DNA from: a virus
Reading direction: 5' to 3' (one strand)
Length of the DNA: 64,000 nucleotides
IMG/VR virus record: IMGVR_UViG_3300006923_000013
Span: 1 to 64,000 of that record
Of this stretch, positions 16,220 through 26,700 are shown piece after piece. The notes beneath the pieces are model-generated. The model was not told the DNA's origin. It did no database searches and saw only the letters and a list, made by a program, of their open reading frames with translations. Made by a program: the position numbers and the translations under genes. Position 1 is the stretch's first letter. Every line of letters starts with the position of its first letter.

Positions 16220-18079
16220 ATGGATAAGAGTAATCAAATACTTAGTGACATTGTTGTCTTTAATAAATACGCAAAATATAAGCCCAAAGAAAAAAGAAGA
16301 GAAACATGGGATGAGATCGTAACACGGTATCTAACTATGATGAAGAAAAAATATCCAGAATTAAAAAATGAAATTGAAACAAAAGGACAATATATAAGAG
16401 ATAAAAAAGTATTAATGTCAATGAGAGCTGCACAATTTTCAGGTGCAGCAATTGAAAAATCAGAGTCTCGTGTGTACAATTGTGCATACTTGCCAATAGA
16501 TGACTATAGAGCATTCAGTGAAACAATGTTTCTTCTTTTAGGAGGAACAGGTGTAGGATTTTCGGTACAAAGAGATCATGTGAATGCTTTACCAGAGATA
16601 CAAAAACCAAGAAAACAACAAAAATATTTAATAGGAGATTCTATAGAAGGCTGGGCAGATAGTATCAGGCATTTAATGGCAAGTTTCTTTGGATTAAGAA
16701 AAACTAAACCTGTTTTTGATTTTAGTGATATTAGAGAAAAAGGAGCACAGCTTGCAACTGCAGGCGGTAAAGCTCCTGGGCCCGATCCTCTTAAAAAATG
16801 CTTATTCAACTTAGAGCTCATGCTTGCCACAAAAGCTAACGGAAGTAAACTTACTCCTATAGAAGTGCACGACATGATCTGTCATATAGCAGATGCTGTA
16901 CTTGCTGGAGGAATTAGAAGAGCAGCTTTAATATCACTCTTTTCGGCAAATGATGAAGAAATGCTTTCAGCTAAGTCTGGAACATGGTATGAAGCTAATC
17001 CTCAACGAGGAAGAGCTAATAACTCTGCAGTACTACTAAGACATAAAGTAACAGAGAAGTTCTTTAAGGATATATGGAAGAAGATTGAACTAAGTGGAAG
17101 TGGAGAACCTGGAGTGTATTTCACAAACGACAAGGACTGGGGAACTAATCCCTGTTGTGAAATTGCATTAAGACCTTTTCAATTCTGTAATCTAACAGAG
17201 ATCAATGCTGGAGATATAGAAGATCAAGCTGATTTTATTAGACGAGCAATAGTTGCTTCATTTTTTGGAACTCTTCAGGCAGGATATAGTAATTTTCATT
17301 ATTTACGTCCTATTTGGCAAGAGACAACAGAGAAGGAGGCCCTTATAGGTGTCGGCATTACAGGTATATGTAATGGAAAGCTCTCTAGAATAGATTTAAA
17401 AAGAGGGGCTAGGGCAGTTATTCAAACAAATAAAAGAGTAGCAGAGACCATTGGAATAAACCCTGCAGCGAGAACTACAACTGTAAAACCTTCGGGAACA
17501 ACAAGTTGTGTAGTAGGAACAAGTTCAGGTATTCATGCCTGGCATTCTAAATATTATATACGTAGAATGCAATGCTCTAAAAATGAGCCTCTATATAAAT
17601 ATCTATCTGTTATGCATCCCGAACTCGTAGAAGACATGGTATTGTTACCTGGTTCTGCTGTTATAGAAATCCCTCAACGTGCTCCTAAAGGAGGAACTAC
17701 ACGAGAAGAAGAAAACATAAGTTTTATGTTAGGAAGAATAAGTCTTTATAACAATGATTGGGTAAAAACAGGACATATTACAGGTTCTAATACTCATAAT
17801 GTTTCAGCTACAGTTTCTGTAGAAGAAGATCAATGGGAATACGTAGGAGATTGGATGTGGCATAATAGAAATAACTTCAATGGTCTTTCAGTACTTCCAT
17901 ATGATGGAGGAACTTATCAGCAGGCGCCGTTTGAAGAGATCACAAAAGAAGAATTTGAAAAAAGATACGATAAATTACTAGCAATAGATTTAACTAAGGT
18001 AGTAGAAGACGAAGATAATACAGATTTAAAAGGAGAATTGGCATGTGCAGGCGGTGCGTGCGAAGTAGTGATAGCCTAA
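16220..18079 (+). CDS. nrdJ: Ribonucleoside-triphosphate reductase, B12-dependent (class II)
   Basis: A 619-residue monomeric class II reductase that makes deoxynucleotides from ribonucleotides with adenosylcobalamin. Key residues are C88 (NCAY), the radical site N-P-C312-C-E314, and C323 (FCN), spaced 11 residues after C312 as in Lactobacillus RTPR. The PSGTTSCVVG and GIHAWHS segments are typical of the family, and the C-terminal redox pair is C609 and C614 with a gap of five. It is shorter than Lactobacillus RTPR (739 residues). No small subunit or activase gene is visible in the window, which fits class II. It lets the phage make dNTPs independently of host class I enzyme, provided the host supplies B12. 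Confidence 0.9.
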   Translation: MDKSNQILSDIVVFNKYAKYKPKEKRRETWDEIVTRYLTMMKKKYPELKNEIETKGQYIRDKKVLMSMRAAQFSGAAIEKSESRVYNCAYLPIDDYRAFSETMFLLLGGTGVGFSVQRDHVNALPEIQKPRKQQKYLIGDSIEGWADSIRHLMASFFGLRKTKPVFDFSDIREKGAQLATAGGKAPGPDPLKKCLFNLELMLATKANGSKLTPIEVHDMICHIADAVLAGGIRRAALISLFSANDEEMLSAKSGTWYEANPQRGRANNSAVLLRHKVTEKFFKDIWKKIELSGSGEPGVYFTNDKDWGTNPCCEIALRPFQFCNLTEINAGDIEDQADFIRRAIVASFFGTLQAGYSNFHYLRPIWQETTEKEALIGVGITGICNGKLSRIDLKRGARAVIQTNKRVAETIGINPAARTTTVKPSGTTSCVVGTSSGIHAWHSKYYIRRMQCSKNEPLYKYLSVMHPELVEDMVLLPGSAVIEIPQRAPKGGTTREEENISFMLGRISLYNNDWVKTGHITGSNTHNVSATVSVEEDQWEYVGDWMWHNRNNFNGLSVLPYDGGTYQQAPFEEITKEEFEKRYDKLLAIDLTKVVEDEDNTDLKGELACAGGACEVVIA

Positions 18080-18085
18080 AAGAGG

Positions 18086-18508
18086 TCAGTCTACAAGAAC
18101 ACCAATACCAATACCAGCACCAAGGGCAGAGACAGCTATAATGGCTTCTTTGCCCTTTTGCCATATATTTTTCCAGAAAGCTTTACGTTTTAATGCTTTA
18201 ACTTCTTTTTCAGATAATGCTTTTTCCTCCTTTACAATAGCAATCACTTCTGTTTGTGCTGTATCTATTTCAGCAAGTATAGCAGTTTTAGCTTCAAGAG
18301 TAGTTACCTTATGTTTAAGGTCTAAAATAGTGCCTTCGTGGATAGATACTTTATCAAAAACTGATACTACAGCTCTGGCCTGTGACTCTGAAATGCAATA
18401 ACGAGTAGTATCGTTATATCTAATTACGATCTGCGAATACACGTTTGAGCTCATTGATGATGCCAATAGAATCACCAACAAGAGCAAGGCTTTGTTTATC
18501 AATTTCAT
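18086..18508 (-). CDS. Putative lysis accessory protein, o-spanin-like position
   Basis: A 140-residue protein on the opposite strand to its neighbours. It has an N-terminal signal peptide (INKALLLLVILLASSMSS), a long charged coiled-coil region (residues about 60-105) and a C-terminal hydrophobic segment (AIIAVSALGAGIGIGVLV). Its start overlaps the end of the upstream gene by 89 bases in another frame, an arrangement typical of Rz/Rz1 spanin pairs. However, there is no lipobox Cys as expected for an o-spanin, so the assignment is uncertain. The gene ends six bases from the reductase stop, converging with it. Confidence 0.5.
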   Translation of the reverse strand: MKLINKALLLLVILLASSMSSNVYSQIVIRYNDTTRYCISESQARAVVSVFDKVSIHEGTILDLKHKVTTLEAKTAILAEIDTAQTEVIAIVKEEKALSEKEVKALKRKAFWKNIWQKGKEAIIAVSALGAGIGIGVLVD

Positions 18509-18758
18509 TTATTGCTTTGGTTTTATCTGTAAGTTCAGTATCTATACTATCTAGCACAATATCATACTGAGCTAGTTTACGTCTAAGTGTATTTATTTCT
18601 TTATTTTTAGAAATCCTTAGATCTGCAAGTGCATTTTTATGGTCTCTTTTGATACCATCAAGTTCATTATTTGCAGTAAATCTACAGATCTCACTATATG
18701 TAAGACTACATGCTAATAATAATATAATACCACATGCGAACACTGAAACAACTTTCAT
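18420..18758 (-). CDS. Putative i-spanin (Rz-like)
   Basis: A 112-residue protein when started at the ATG at 18758; a longer frame starts at 18854 but adds a poor N terminus overlapping the divergent plus-strand gene. It has an N-terminal membrane anchor (VVSVFACGIILLLACSLTY), then a periplasmic-type coiled coil rich in Lys, Glu and Asp. This is the layout of Rz i-spanins, which span the inner membrane and link to an outer-membrane partner during lysis of Gram-negative hosts. The overlapping downstream gene is the expected partner. Confidence 0.5.
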   Translation of the reverse strand: MKVVSVFACGIILLLACSLTYSEICRFTANNELDGIKRDHKNALADLRISKNKEINTLRRKLAQYDIVLDSIDTELTDKTKAINEIDKQSLALVGDSIGIINELKRVFADRN

Positions 18759-18814
18759 GGGCACTGGAGTGTGCGGAGGAAATAAATTCATATTCCAAAA
18801 ATACAAAATTAATA

Positions 18815-19372
18815 ATGAAAAATTATAAAATGAAACAAGCGTTGTTCTCTCCAAAACGACACTGGGAAGAGCCTCCCGAGCAGCAAGGACGAAAAATTGT
18901 AGAAAAAGTAAAAAAAAAACAAAGTAATGCGAGACGTATGAAACAGTTTAAGTCTGAATTTGATAAAATGACACTTGCGTTTATAGACGGACTACCACAT
19001 CCTTCCTATATAACTTTACTTATTGGATTTAATCATTCAGTTATTGATAATTTAATACAACCTGCTCTTGTGAAAAACCAAAGTATATTTAAAGCTCTTG
19101 TCAAAGCTACAATAAAAGCTGACTTTAACTACCAGGCTGTATCTACGTTATACGAAACAACTATTCGATATATAAAAACAGATATTAACCTGAAAAAGAC
19201 ATCTTCAGACCATATTGGAGACTGTGAGAAGATAGTGTCTAAATTTTTAACAGATCTTGTAATTAATAAATTTATAACTATTAGTACATCTGCGAAACTT
19301 TTTAATTACTTCATGGATATTCCTCAATTTGAACATTCGGATAAATCTATAAAAGAATACTGGAAAGTTTAG
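18815..19372 (+). CDS. Hypothetical protein (185 aa)
   Basis: A basic, mostly helical protein without signal peptide or membrane segment. The frame opens at 18734, but the ATG at 18815 avoids overlap with the divergent minus-strand gene and is preferred; ATG 18830 is also possible. The first 45 residues are very basic and probably disordered (KKKQSNARRMKQFKSEF). The rest is hydrophobic-patterned helix. No family is recognised. It is on the plus strand after the antisense spanin-like pair. Confidence 0.55.
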   Translation: MKNYKMKQALFSPKRHWEEPPEQQGRKIVEKVKKKQSNARRMKQFKSEFDKMTLAFIDGLPHPSYITLLIGFNHSVIDNLIQPALVKNQSIFKALVKATIKADFNYQAVSTLYETTIRYIKTDINLKKTSSDHIGDCEKIVSKFLTDLVINKFITISTSAKLFNYFMDIPQFEHSDKSIKEYWKV

Positions 19373-19384
19373 TATATTTGTAAT

Positions 19385-19678
19385 ATGAATTACAGCAACA
19401 AACGCGGAGAAGACGAAACATTCGAACAGTATAAGGATCGTCAGAAGTTCCTTACTAAGCTTAAAAAGCGAAGTAAAAAAGGAATATCAGTTTGGGACAG
19501 CAAATCAGAATCCACATATATCAAGGATACTGCCGCTCCAGATTTACTTAAAGAAAGAGGCAAAGAAGCTAAAGAAAGGATAAATATCCAACTAAGCAAC
19601 TTTGAACAGTGGCAACAAATAGACGCAGAGAATATTGAAGACTTTTTAAAAGAGTCTGAGAACGATACAGAGCTTTAG
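19385..19678 (+). CDS. Hypothetical charged protein (97 aa)
   Basis: A 97-residue, Lys/Glu-rich, helical protein with no recognised domain. It begins with NYSNKRGEDETFEQYKDRQKF and ends with an acidic tail. It follows the previous stop by 12 bases and is the last plus-strand gene before the convergent terminator, so it is probably co-transcribed with the gene at 18815. A TATATTTG box ends only five bases before its start; this is too close to be a usual promoter. Confidence 0.55.
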   Translation: MNYSNKRGEDETFEQYKDRQKFLTKLKKRSKKGISVWDSKSESTYIKDTAAPDLLKERGKEAKERINIQLSNFEQWQQIDAENIEDFLKESENDTEL

Positions 19679-19730
19679 AAGCTCATGTACGCATAGTTTT
19701 TCAGTGATTGGTTTTACTATGTGTTTATAA

Positions 19731-19763
19731 GGGTAGGAGCTATAAGCTTCTACCCTTTTTTTT
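19731..19763 (+). terminator. Intrinsic terminator at the convergence of the two arms
   Basis: GGGTAG-G-AGCT (19731-19741) pairs with AGCT-T-CTACCC (19745-19755), an 11-bp stem including one G-T pair and an ATA loop, followed by eight T residues (19756-19763). It lies 52 bases after the last plus-strand gene and just short of the last minus-strand gene, so it insulates the two converging arms. No T run serves the minus strand. Confidence 0.85.
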
Positions 19764-19786
19764 ACTCACGCTTAATATAAGTTAGA

Positions 19787-22700
19787 TTATCTGGCCCTAC
19801 CCGTTTCAGCATAAAAGCTCACAATGTCCTTCATGTACCTATTACGAGTATAGTGTTTATAGAAAGGAACAAGATCATAGATTTTTTTACTGATCTTTCT
19901 ATCTCCTTTACGGGACCCTGATTTGTATATTTCCATTCCTTCTCCTGAGAGCGCTCTAAATGTGTCCGTTTTACCTTGACTTAAGAAGTCTATAATACGT
20001 TCAATGAACGTAATAGTAATCGCAGGGTTCTTTAGGATTCTCCCTGCTTCCATAGGGCTGATATATTGTAAAAGCTCACTATGAAGTCTATATGCCATAA
20101 AACTGCCTAAATACCAATTCACAAAATCATCATCTTCGTCTTGTCCCTTTGCAAGTGCAGCCATTGATGCCCCTGCTGCAGGTAAAACAAATAATGCAAG
20201 ACCTATCTCAGAAACAGCTTTAATAACATTACCTTTTTCATTTCGAGAAAGTTCTGCCCAATTAGCACTTACTACCTGCCATTTCATTAATTCTAGATCG
20301 CTAATAACTTTACCTATAAACTTATAAGCCGTAGAATATGTACCTAAAGACCTATATGTGCCTAACATAGGGTCATACATTCTTGTTGGAGTCGCAGTGG
20401 GTAATTCTGAAGAATGTTCTATATACTCACCATCTGTAAGAGTGCCTTTAGAGTACTTACCTACTTTAGGTGTATAATCTCGTACAGTTTGTGCTGCACC
20501 TCCAAGTCTTGCTCTGAACCCTGGAACTAGATATTTTTTAAATACAATCATAATGGATCCTAATACAAGCCTTTGAAAAGGCATAGCATTTCGTTCACTA
20601 TATGCACCATGTAACTGTTGATTAATACGTTGGATCGCAACAGTTCCACGTCTATGAAAAGCAGCACGATCATCACGGCTATAGTATGGCATTTTTTTAG
20701 TAGTTTCTCCAATCATTTTTTCTACATAACGGATAGAATGGTTATATACTACTTTACCTTCTTTTATTCTATAGCTATCCCAAAGACTTATTCCTTTGTT
20801 TCTATCTTCAGTTGGTTCATTTTTAGCATCCAGATACATATCATTTTCATCTAAGATTTTAGTAGATTTAAGATATGCGATCATAGTAAGGGATTGAACA
20901 TGGTGTTCAACACTGGCGTTCAAAAAATGTAAACTAAATCCGTGCAATAAATGTGCTGTTTTACTATTATGTGCATAATCAAATTGCCTGTGATCAAAGT
21001 TATTCGTAGGATCGTAAATTAACCCTACTACATTTACTTTAGAATGCTGATCTAATGGCTCAGTTAAGTCTGCTATCATTCTTGGCATATCTCTAGCATA
21101 AGCTTCATATGCAGCAGCTACATCTTTTTTACCAAAATGCTCTCCTGCTGCTCCTTCAATTGTAAATAATATGTTTGCTAAATTAGCATTAGCAATAGAA
21201 GAATGGACATTAAATGATAGCATTGTAGTAGACATATACGATTGTACAAGTCCTAATAACTTAGTAACACTAAGACCTCCAATTTCATACCCTGGGTCTA
21301 ATTTAGTAACTCCAAACATTCGGTGTTCTATTAAATCCTTAGCAGCATTGTAAGAATTTTTAGCTGAAACATCAATGTTTCTACCTATAGATCCTCTACC
21401 TACTGTTTTAAATCCTGCTTTTTGTGTAAAATTAAGCCTCTTCTGTAGAAAAAATACAAGCATCTCTGCATAAGGAAGAAGTTGGGTCATTTTCTGATAA
21501 GACAATGTAACCCATGTATTCTTTACAAGGGAACCGTGAAGATCCATAGTTAAATCCTCAATTTCTATTTGCCCTCTATAGTGAATAGGTACATACTGTC
21601 GTTCTCTGCCTTCCTCGTCTGTGCTTATAGAAGCGTAATCTTGTATGTTCTTCCTACGTTTACTTCGTAGGTTATCCATCTCTTCACTCTCCTCCCCCCT
21701 TTCCGAAACTTCACCTTTAACATATACAGTCCTTTCCTCTTTCCACTTTTGAAATATTTCAGAGTATAAACTGTTCTTTCCTATTAATTTTGGAAAAAAG
21801 CCCATCCATTTATGGACATCTTCAAGTCTTTCTGGTAAAGATTTACGAATTGAAGGCATTTTATACATAGTTCTAAAATTAGAAGGAAGTCCTTCGTCAT
21901 TTATTGTATTTTGATTCATATACCGTATATAATACTTCCAATATATATTATCTCCCCCTTCAAGTTTACTATAAGCTGCAAGTTTTTTATATGCAGGATT
22001 TAAGTATTTAGCGTGATCCTCTGGCTTTTTAGGAATTTCAAATTGAGTATGACTTGCTCTATGAATCATTGCAATTTTATCCTCAAAGAGTGATAACGGA
22101 CCTCTATCTCCAGATCGTGTAATATTATTAGCAGCATCACGTTTAGGTACGGATGCAGCTAAAGCCGCTTCGTGCTCCTTTTTAAGGGCTTCTACCTTAG
22201 CGTCCCTTTTGGCTGTTGCTTCTCTTATTATTTTGTCTTTTTCTTCCTTTTTAGCGCCTTTAGGAATAATGTAACGTAGTGGTAATGTATAGTTATACTT
22301 TATATTTTCTTTTTTCCACTTGATCCACTGTCTGGTTTTAGCTGCCTCTGATACTCCTTCTTGGCTATAGATCTCATCTTGCTTCTTTTTACGGTCTCTA
22401 CTCCAGTTAGAATGGTATTTAGATACGAAATATCCAGTAGGTTTGCCTATTTCATCTTTTTCAAGCATAAACGAATAGAACTCCTCACGGGTCATATTCT
22501 TATCCTTTTTCATCTGATGTTCCTGGAGCTCTTTAAAAGTACCATGTAATGCACGGACTTCATCTATCCATTTGAGACGTATTTCATCCTCTACTTTGGA
22601 GATTTCCATTTGTAGGGCCCTCAGAACATCATCGTTTACATCTTGAGCATTTAAGAACCAACGTTGGACAAATGAAATGTCCTGATTAGTTGCTTCTAAC

Positions 22701-23776
22701 ATATTACGAAATATAACAGCTCCACGTTTTTCAAGTGTAGTTTTGGCCTCATCTAGCCTCATTTGTATATATTCCTCCTTTGTTTTATCCTTTATGCCCA
22801 TCTGTTCGAGCATAACGTCATCTCCTTTATACTTCTTATTAAGCTGTGCGAACTCTTTACCATAAGAGGTTTCTGCCCACGCTTTCATCATATCTCCACC
22901 TGTAGAAAACTTATTTACTACATAGTCTTTAGCATAGCGTTCATACTTAGCAGCAATTTCCTTATGAACATCACTTGCAGTTTGTAGATGCATTCTTACT
23001 TTATCGGGTACTATTAATTTACCCTCTTGAATTTGTGCAAGAGTTGAGTCGATGTCACTAAATGCTGTGATATAATAATAAATATCCTGAGCTGCGGCTG
23101 CAGTAAGTTTTTTAGTTCCTTCATCTTCTGCTACACCCATGTTAAGAATTAGCATATCCATTTCTTCAAGAATAGCTGCAGTTTGTTCCATTGCATTTGC
23201 TGCATAGTTCAATAGCCTTTCATCTTGTACTGCCTCTCCTATTGAATCTAATTCCTTTTCTAAATCCTTTTTTTGAGCTTTTAGCTGCCCACTAAGCAGT
23301 TCCTTTGATTTTTGGCGAGAGAGTGTCTTTATTCTCTTTTCCAAAGCACTTGCTGCTTTACGTAGTATTGCAACTTTTATAGAAGATGTAGCTTTAAATT
23401 GACTGGTATTCCAAGGTTTAGTAGCAAGTATTTTACCACTGGCAAAAGACCAAACATCTGCCATATACGGCTCTCCATATATGATCTGTCCGTTCTCATC
23501 GTCTCCAAGGTTATACAATCTAGGAGATTCTTGAGGTGTATCTAATTTATTTACAAGCCTGTATTCATTAGCGGGTAAGATTTTCCAATTACCATACGTA
23601 TTCGTAAACTCTTGACTGCGTGCTAATTCCCAGAGGCTGTCTTTAATAAGTTCCCCCTGGGTTCCATCAGGCTTATCGTATCGTTGATCCCCAAACTGTT
23701 CCTCTAATTTTTCGTAGAGCTTGCTGGGAATTTCTTTACCTGCTTTGTCTACTTTAAAAACTTTACATGTGCTCAT
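19787..23776 (-). CDS. Large helical virion cargo protein (1329 aa)
   Basis: A 1329-residue protein, last gene of the leftward late operon, starting in an ATGA overlap with the giant RNA polymerase gene. It is mainly helical and charged, with long Glu/Lys coiled-coil stretches in the first 600 residues. It has more hydrophobic helices in the C-terminal half, including GLALFVLPAAGASMAALA near residue 1200. No enzyme motif is evident. In crAss-like phages the genes beside the virion RNA polymerase encode further large injected cargo proteins or polymerase subunits. This one is probably such a protein, but its exact role cannot be read from sequence alone. Confidence 0.65.
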   Translation of the reverse strand: MSTCKVFKVDKAGKEIPSKLYEKLEEQFGDQRYDKPDGTQGELIKDSLWELARSQEFTNTYGNWKILPANEYRLVNKLDTPQESPRLYNLGDDENGQIIYGEPYMADVWSFASGKILATKPWNTSQFKATSSIKVAILRKAASALEKRIKTLSRQKSKELLSGQLKAQKKDLEKELDSIGEAVQDERLLNYAANAMEQTAAILEEMDMLILNMGVAEDEGTKKLTAAAAQDIYYYITAFSDIDSTLAQIQEGKLIVPDKVRMHLQTASDVHKEIAAKYERYAKDYVVNKFSTGGDMMKAWAETSYGKEFAQLNKKYKGDDVMLEQMGIKDKTKEEYIQMRLDEAKTTLEKRGAVIFRNMLEATNQDISFVQRWFLNAQDVNDDVLRALQMEISKVEDEIRLKWIDEVRALHGTFKELQEHQMKKDKNMTREEFYSFMLEKDEIGKPTGYFVSKYHSNWSRDRKKKQDEIYSQEGVSEAAKTRQWIKWKKENIKYNYTLPLRYIIPKGAKKEEKDKIIREATAKRDAKVEALKKEHEAALAASVPKRDAANNITRSGDRGPLSLFEDKIAMIHRASHTQFEIPKKPEDHAKYLNPAYKKLAAYSKLEGGDNIYWKYYIRYMNQNTINDEGLPSNFRTMYKMPSIRKSLPERLEDVHKWMGFFPKLIGKNSLYSEIFQKWKEERTVYVKGEVSERGEESEEMDNLRSKRRKNIQDYASISTDEEGRERQYVPIHYRGQIEIEDLTMDLHGSLVKNTWVTLSYQKMTQLLPYAEMLVFFLQKRLNFTQKAGFKTVGRGSIGRNIDVSAKNSYNAAKDLIEHRMFGVTKLDPGYEIGGLSVTKLLGLVQSYMSTTMLSFNVHSSIANANLANILFTIEGAAGEHFGKKDVAAAYEAYARDMPRMIADLTEPLDQHSKVNVVGLIYDPTNNFDHRQFDYAHNSKTAHLLHGFSLHFLNASVEHHVQSLTMIAYLKSTKILDENDMYLDAKNEPTEDRNKGISLWDSYRIKEGKVVYNHSIRYVEKMIGETTKKMPYYSRDDRAAFHRRGTVAIQRINQQLHGAYSERNAMPFQRLVLGSIMIVFKKYLVPGFRARLGGAAQTVRDYTPKVGKYSKGTLTDGEYIEHSSELPTATPTRMYDPMLGTYRSLGTYSTAYKFIGKVISDLELMKWQVVSANWAELSRNEKGNVIKAVSEIGLALFVLPAAGASMAALAKGQDEDDDFVNWYLGSFMAYRLHSELLQYISPMEAGRILKNPAITITFIERIIDFLSQGKTDTFRALSGEGMEIYKSGSRKGDRKISKKIYDLVPFYKHYTRNRYMKDIVSFYAETGRAR

Positions 23777-26700
23777 TTACAGTTATCTTTAGTATGCGGA
23801 TCGTCATTAAGGTCGTCCTTACTTATATATTTTTCAGGTCTAATTTGGGCCCTCATTCCTCTTTCTGTTCTAACGAGTTTTAACACAGGGCTCTTATTAA
23901 ATACTGTATTGTTTATATGTCCTATATAATTAGCACTTTTTGCATGGTCGTGTTTAAATCCATAAAAGTATTTACCTTTTTTTTGTAGCTTCTTATCTTT
24001 TCCTTTTCCTAATGTACCCTTGTTTAAATATTTGTTACCAATTGCAAAGATCTGAGGAACAGTGAAGTGCAAAAATACAAAATCGCTTTCTTGTGCAGGT
24101 GAAAACTCTCTGTTTTCATTATCATGAGGTATAAAGTTTCTATGGTCATAGTAATCTTTATCCCGCGATAGTGCATCTGAAAACTTTGCTTCAAATATAG
24201 ATACCCAAGAAGCATGTCCTTGTTCTGTTACCACTTCATGTTCTGTATTTAAAAAGAAATCAATTAATAACATCTGCGACTGTTCCTCTTTAGTAAATTT
24301 ATCTAAGCGTTTATTAAAGTTACCTTTTAGGCTCACAAACTTTTCTACAAGATGAGGATGAGTAGTAATAATTGCATTTACAACTATTTTTTCATCCTTT
24401 TCAGGTCTAAATACATATATAGGTATAAAATTAGGAATTTCCTTTTTAACATCGGTCTCTAACCACTGTACAACTTCTTGAATGGTATCAAAATGTCTCT
24501 TACTTTCAGGAATAACGAAATCCAGATCATGTAAGGTTTCAGCTTTATCCCTATATACATTTCCCTGACTTCTTAGAGCAAGGGATCCTACGAGTACGGC
24601 ATTTAATTTACTAATTGCCGTTTCCATCACTTCAAATGCTTTTGGAAATTTAGTGGCTCCTTCTTCAAAAGTTTTAAGTGTAAAGTTTTTATCCTTAGCC
24701 CTTCCATATGTTTCCATGAATTTTTTATCCCCAGAAAGAACTTGCTGTGCAATCTCATCTGCCATAATTTCTACTGGGATACTTGCTATGGATTTTGCTA
24801 TTTTAAGTATAGCTTCATACGCCTCATAAGCTAATTTAAGAAATTTACCTTTTGGAACTCGTTTTTCATTAGCGTAAATAATCGCCTCACCTATTATCTG
24901 CCCAATAGCTTCTTTTTTTATTTTCTCCATATTAGGAGAACCATCTATATTTTGATATAGCCTGTTTTTTGCATAAGCACGCTTAATGGCTCCAAATTTG
25001 CCCCAAGACGTTATATTCTGCATAAGAGGTTTAATCAGATCACTCTTAACGCCTACAAGGTCTACAAGCATATGACTGAACTCTTCAGGCATTACCATCT
25101 TAGTTCTATCTTCTTTAGCTATATCTATAACTTTACGAAGTGTGTGTGCTACACCTAAAACTCCTTCTCCATACCGCTCTTCCATATCCTGCATAGAACG
25201 TTCTGTAACAATTACTCCATATTCTTCTAAAAAGTCTGCTAAATAATTATCTAATTTTTTATCTGCTTTCTCTCCTAAAGTCTGCATTTTAGCAACTATA
25301 TCCTTATGTCCTTCTAATAACGAACTGAATCTATATGCCATAAGTACATTAAAAGGTTTGCCTTTGTATATAAGAGCATTACGTTGCAGCCAACGCTCAA
25401 TTATATCAATTTCATCTTGACTGAATCCATTTTCAGCTAAAAATTCCTTATCGCTGGGTTTTAATTCTTTACCATCAAATACCGATTGTAAGTCTGCAGC
25501 ATTCTCCATAAGAGTTGCAGCTCGTTCTACTTCATTAAGAAATGAGTTTTCTTCTAAATGAAAAAGTGTATTCACATCTGTAGTCTCATTTGGAGATGTA
25601 GATAACTCCACTTCTACTAATATGCCCGCTTCTTTAAGTTTTTTAGTAGCAAAGGTTGTACCTACAATAACATTTTTTTGTAGTGCTTTATCTAAAAGAA
25701 TAATATTATTAGTATTTATATTAGATCCTTTTCCCTCTCTTAAGAAAGGCTCAAATAAGGTTTTACCTCTATCGTTTTTTCCTAACTTGTTTACTACAAC
25801 ATATACAGGGAGCTGCTTTGAATTCCATCCTGCATGTCTGTATAATCTTTCATTCACTGTTACATACTTGGTAACACGAGTAACCTCTTCTCTTCCATCT
25901 ATCAATTCTGTTTTAACAAGAGACGTATCTCCTGTAGCAAATCCGTAGACCTCAAGTCCTAACTCACTAGTAACTTTTTCTGCAAATTTATCGGATATTT
26001 CAGGTACTAAATCTGTATTATGTGAATTATTTCTAAAGAAGATATCTAATTCTGCTCTTGAAAATAACCCTGGGTCAGTAGTATCTGAAACTACAGCACT
26101 ACCTCCTTTGCCGTCTGATACCTCAATTGTGTTTGCTTCTTCATTAAATCGGTCAAATAATTCATCCTCTAATGAAAGGGGCATTAGTTCATGAAAACTA
26201 AAGAGTTTATTTGTATACCCACTTACAATAAAGGAATATAGAGCTAAATCTTTAGCAAATGCTTGTACTTTTTTATCTTCATGTAAGTAGAGTTGTTCCC
26301 AAGCTTCTGTAAGAAGGTCTTTACTTACTCCGTCTTTTTCTTGTGTATTTGGAACAGTTATACTTCCTATTTCATCCTTAATATTAGAGATATTACCTTT
26401 AGATGCAAGTAAATATTTAATAAGTCTGTTTTCTTTTATAGGAGACTTACTAGAAGTCTGCCAGAATGCAAGCTGATTCACAATATTGTTATCACTTATT
26501 ACAAGTTCCTGGAATTTCTCTTGTGTAAGACTTTTTGCCTTCTTAGCAAGATACATACTGTATAAATCTCTATAGGCCCTTCTTAGCTTTTCTGGATTTT
26601 TACTGAAATACTCATTATTGGACATTTCTTCTATCTGCCATAATGCTGATCCAAATCCAGCACTTCCAATATTAAAAGAGTCTTTAAATAACGAGAGCAT

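Noticed and set aside
19373-19380. TATATTTG promoter box before the 97-residue gene
   Set aside because: It is only five bases from the ATG and overlaps the previous stop codon, with no -33 element; most likely chance.
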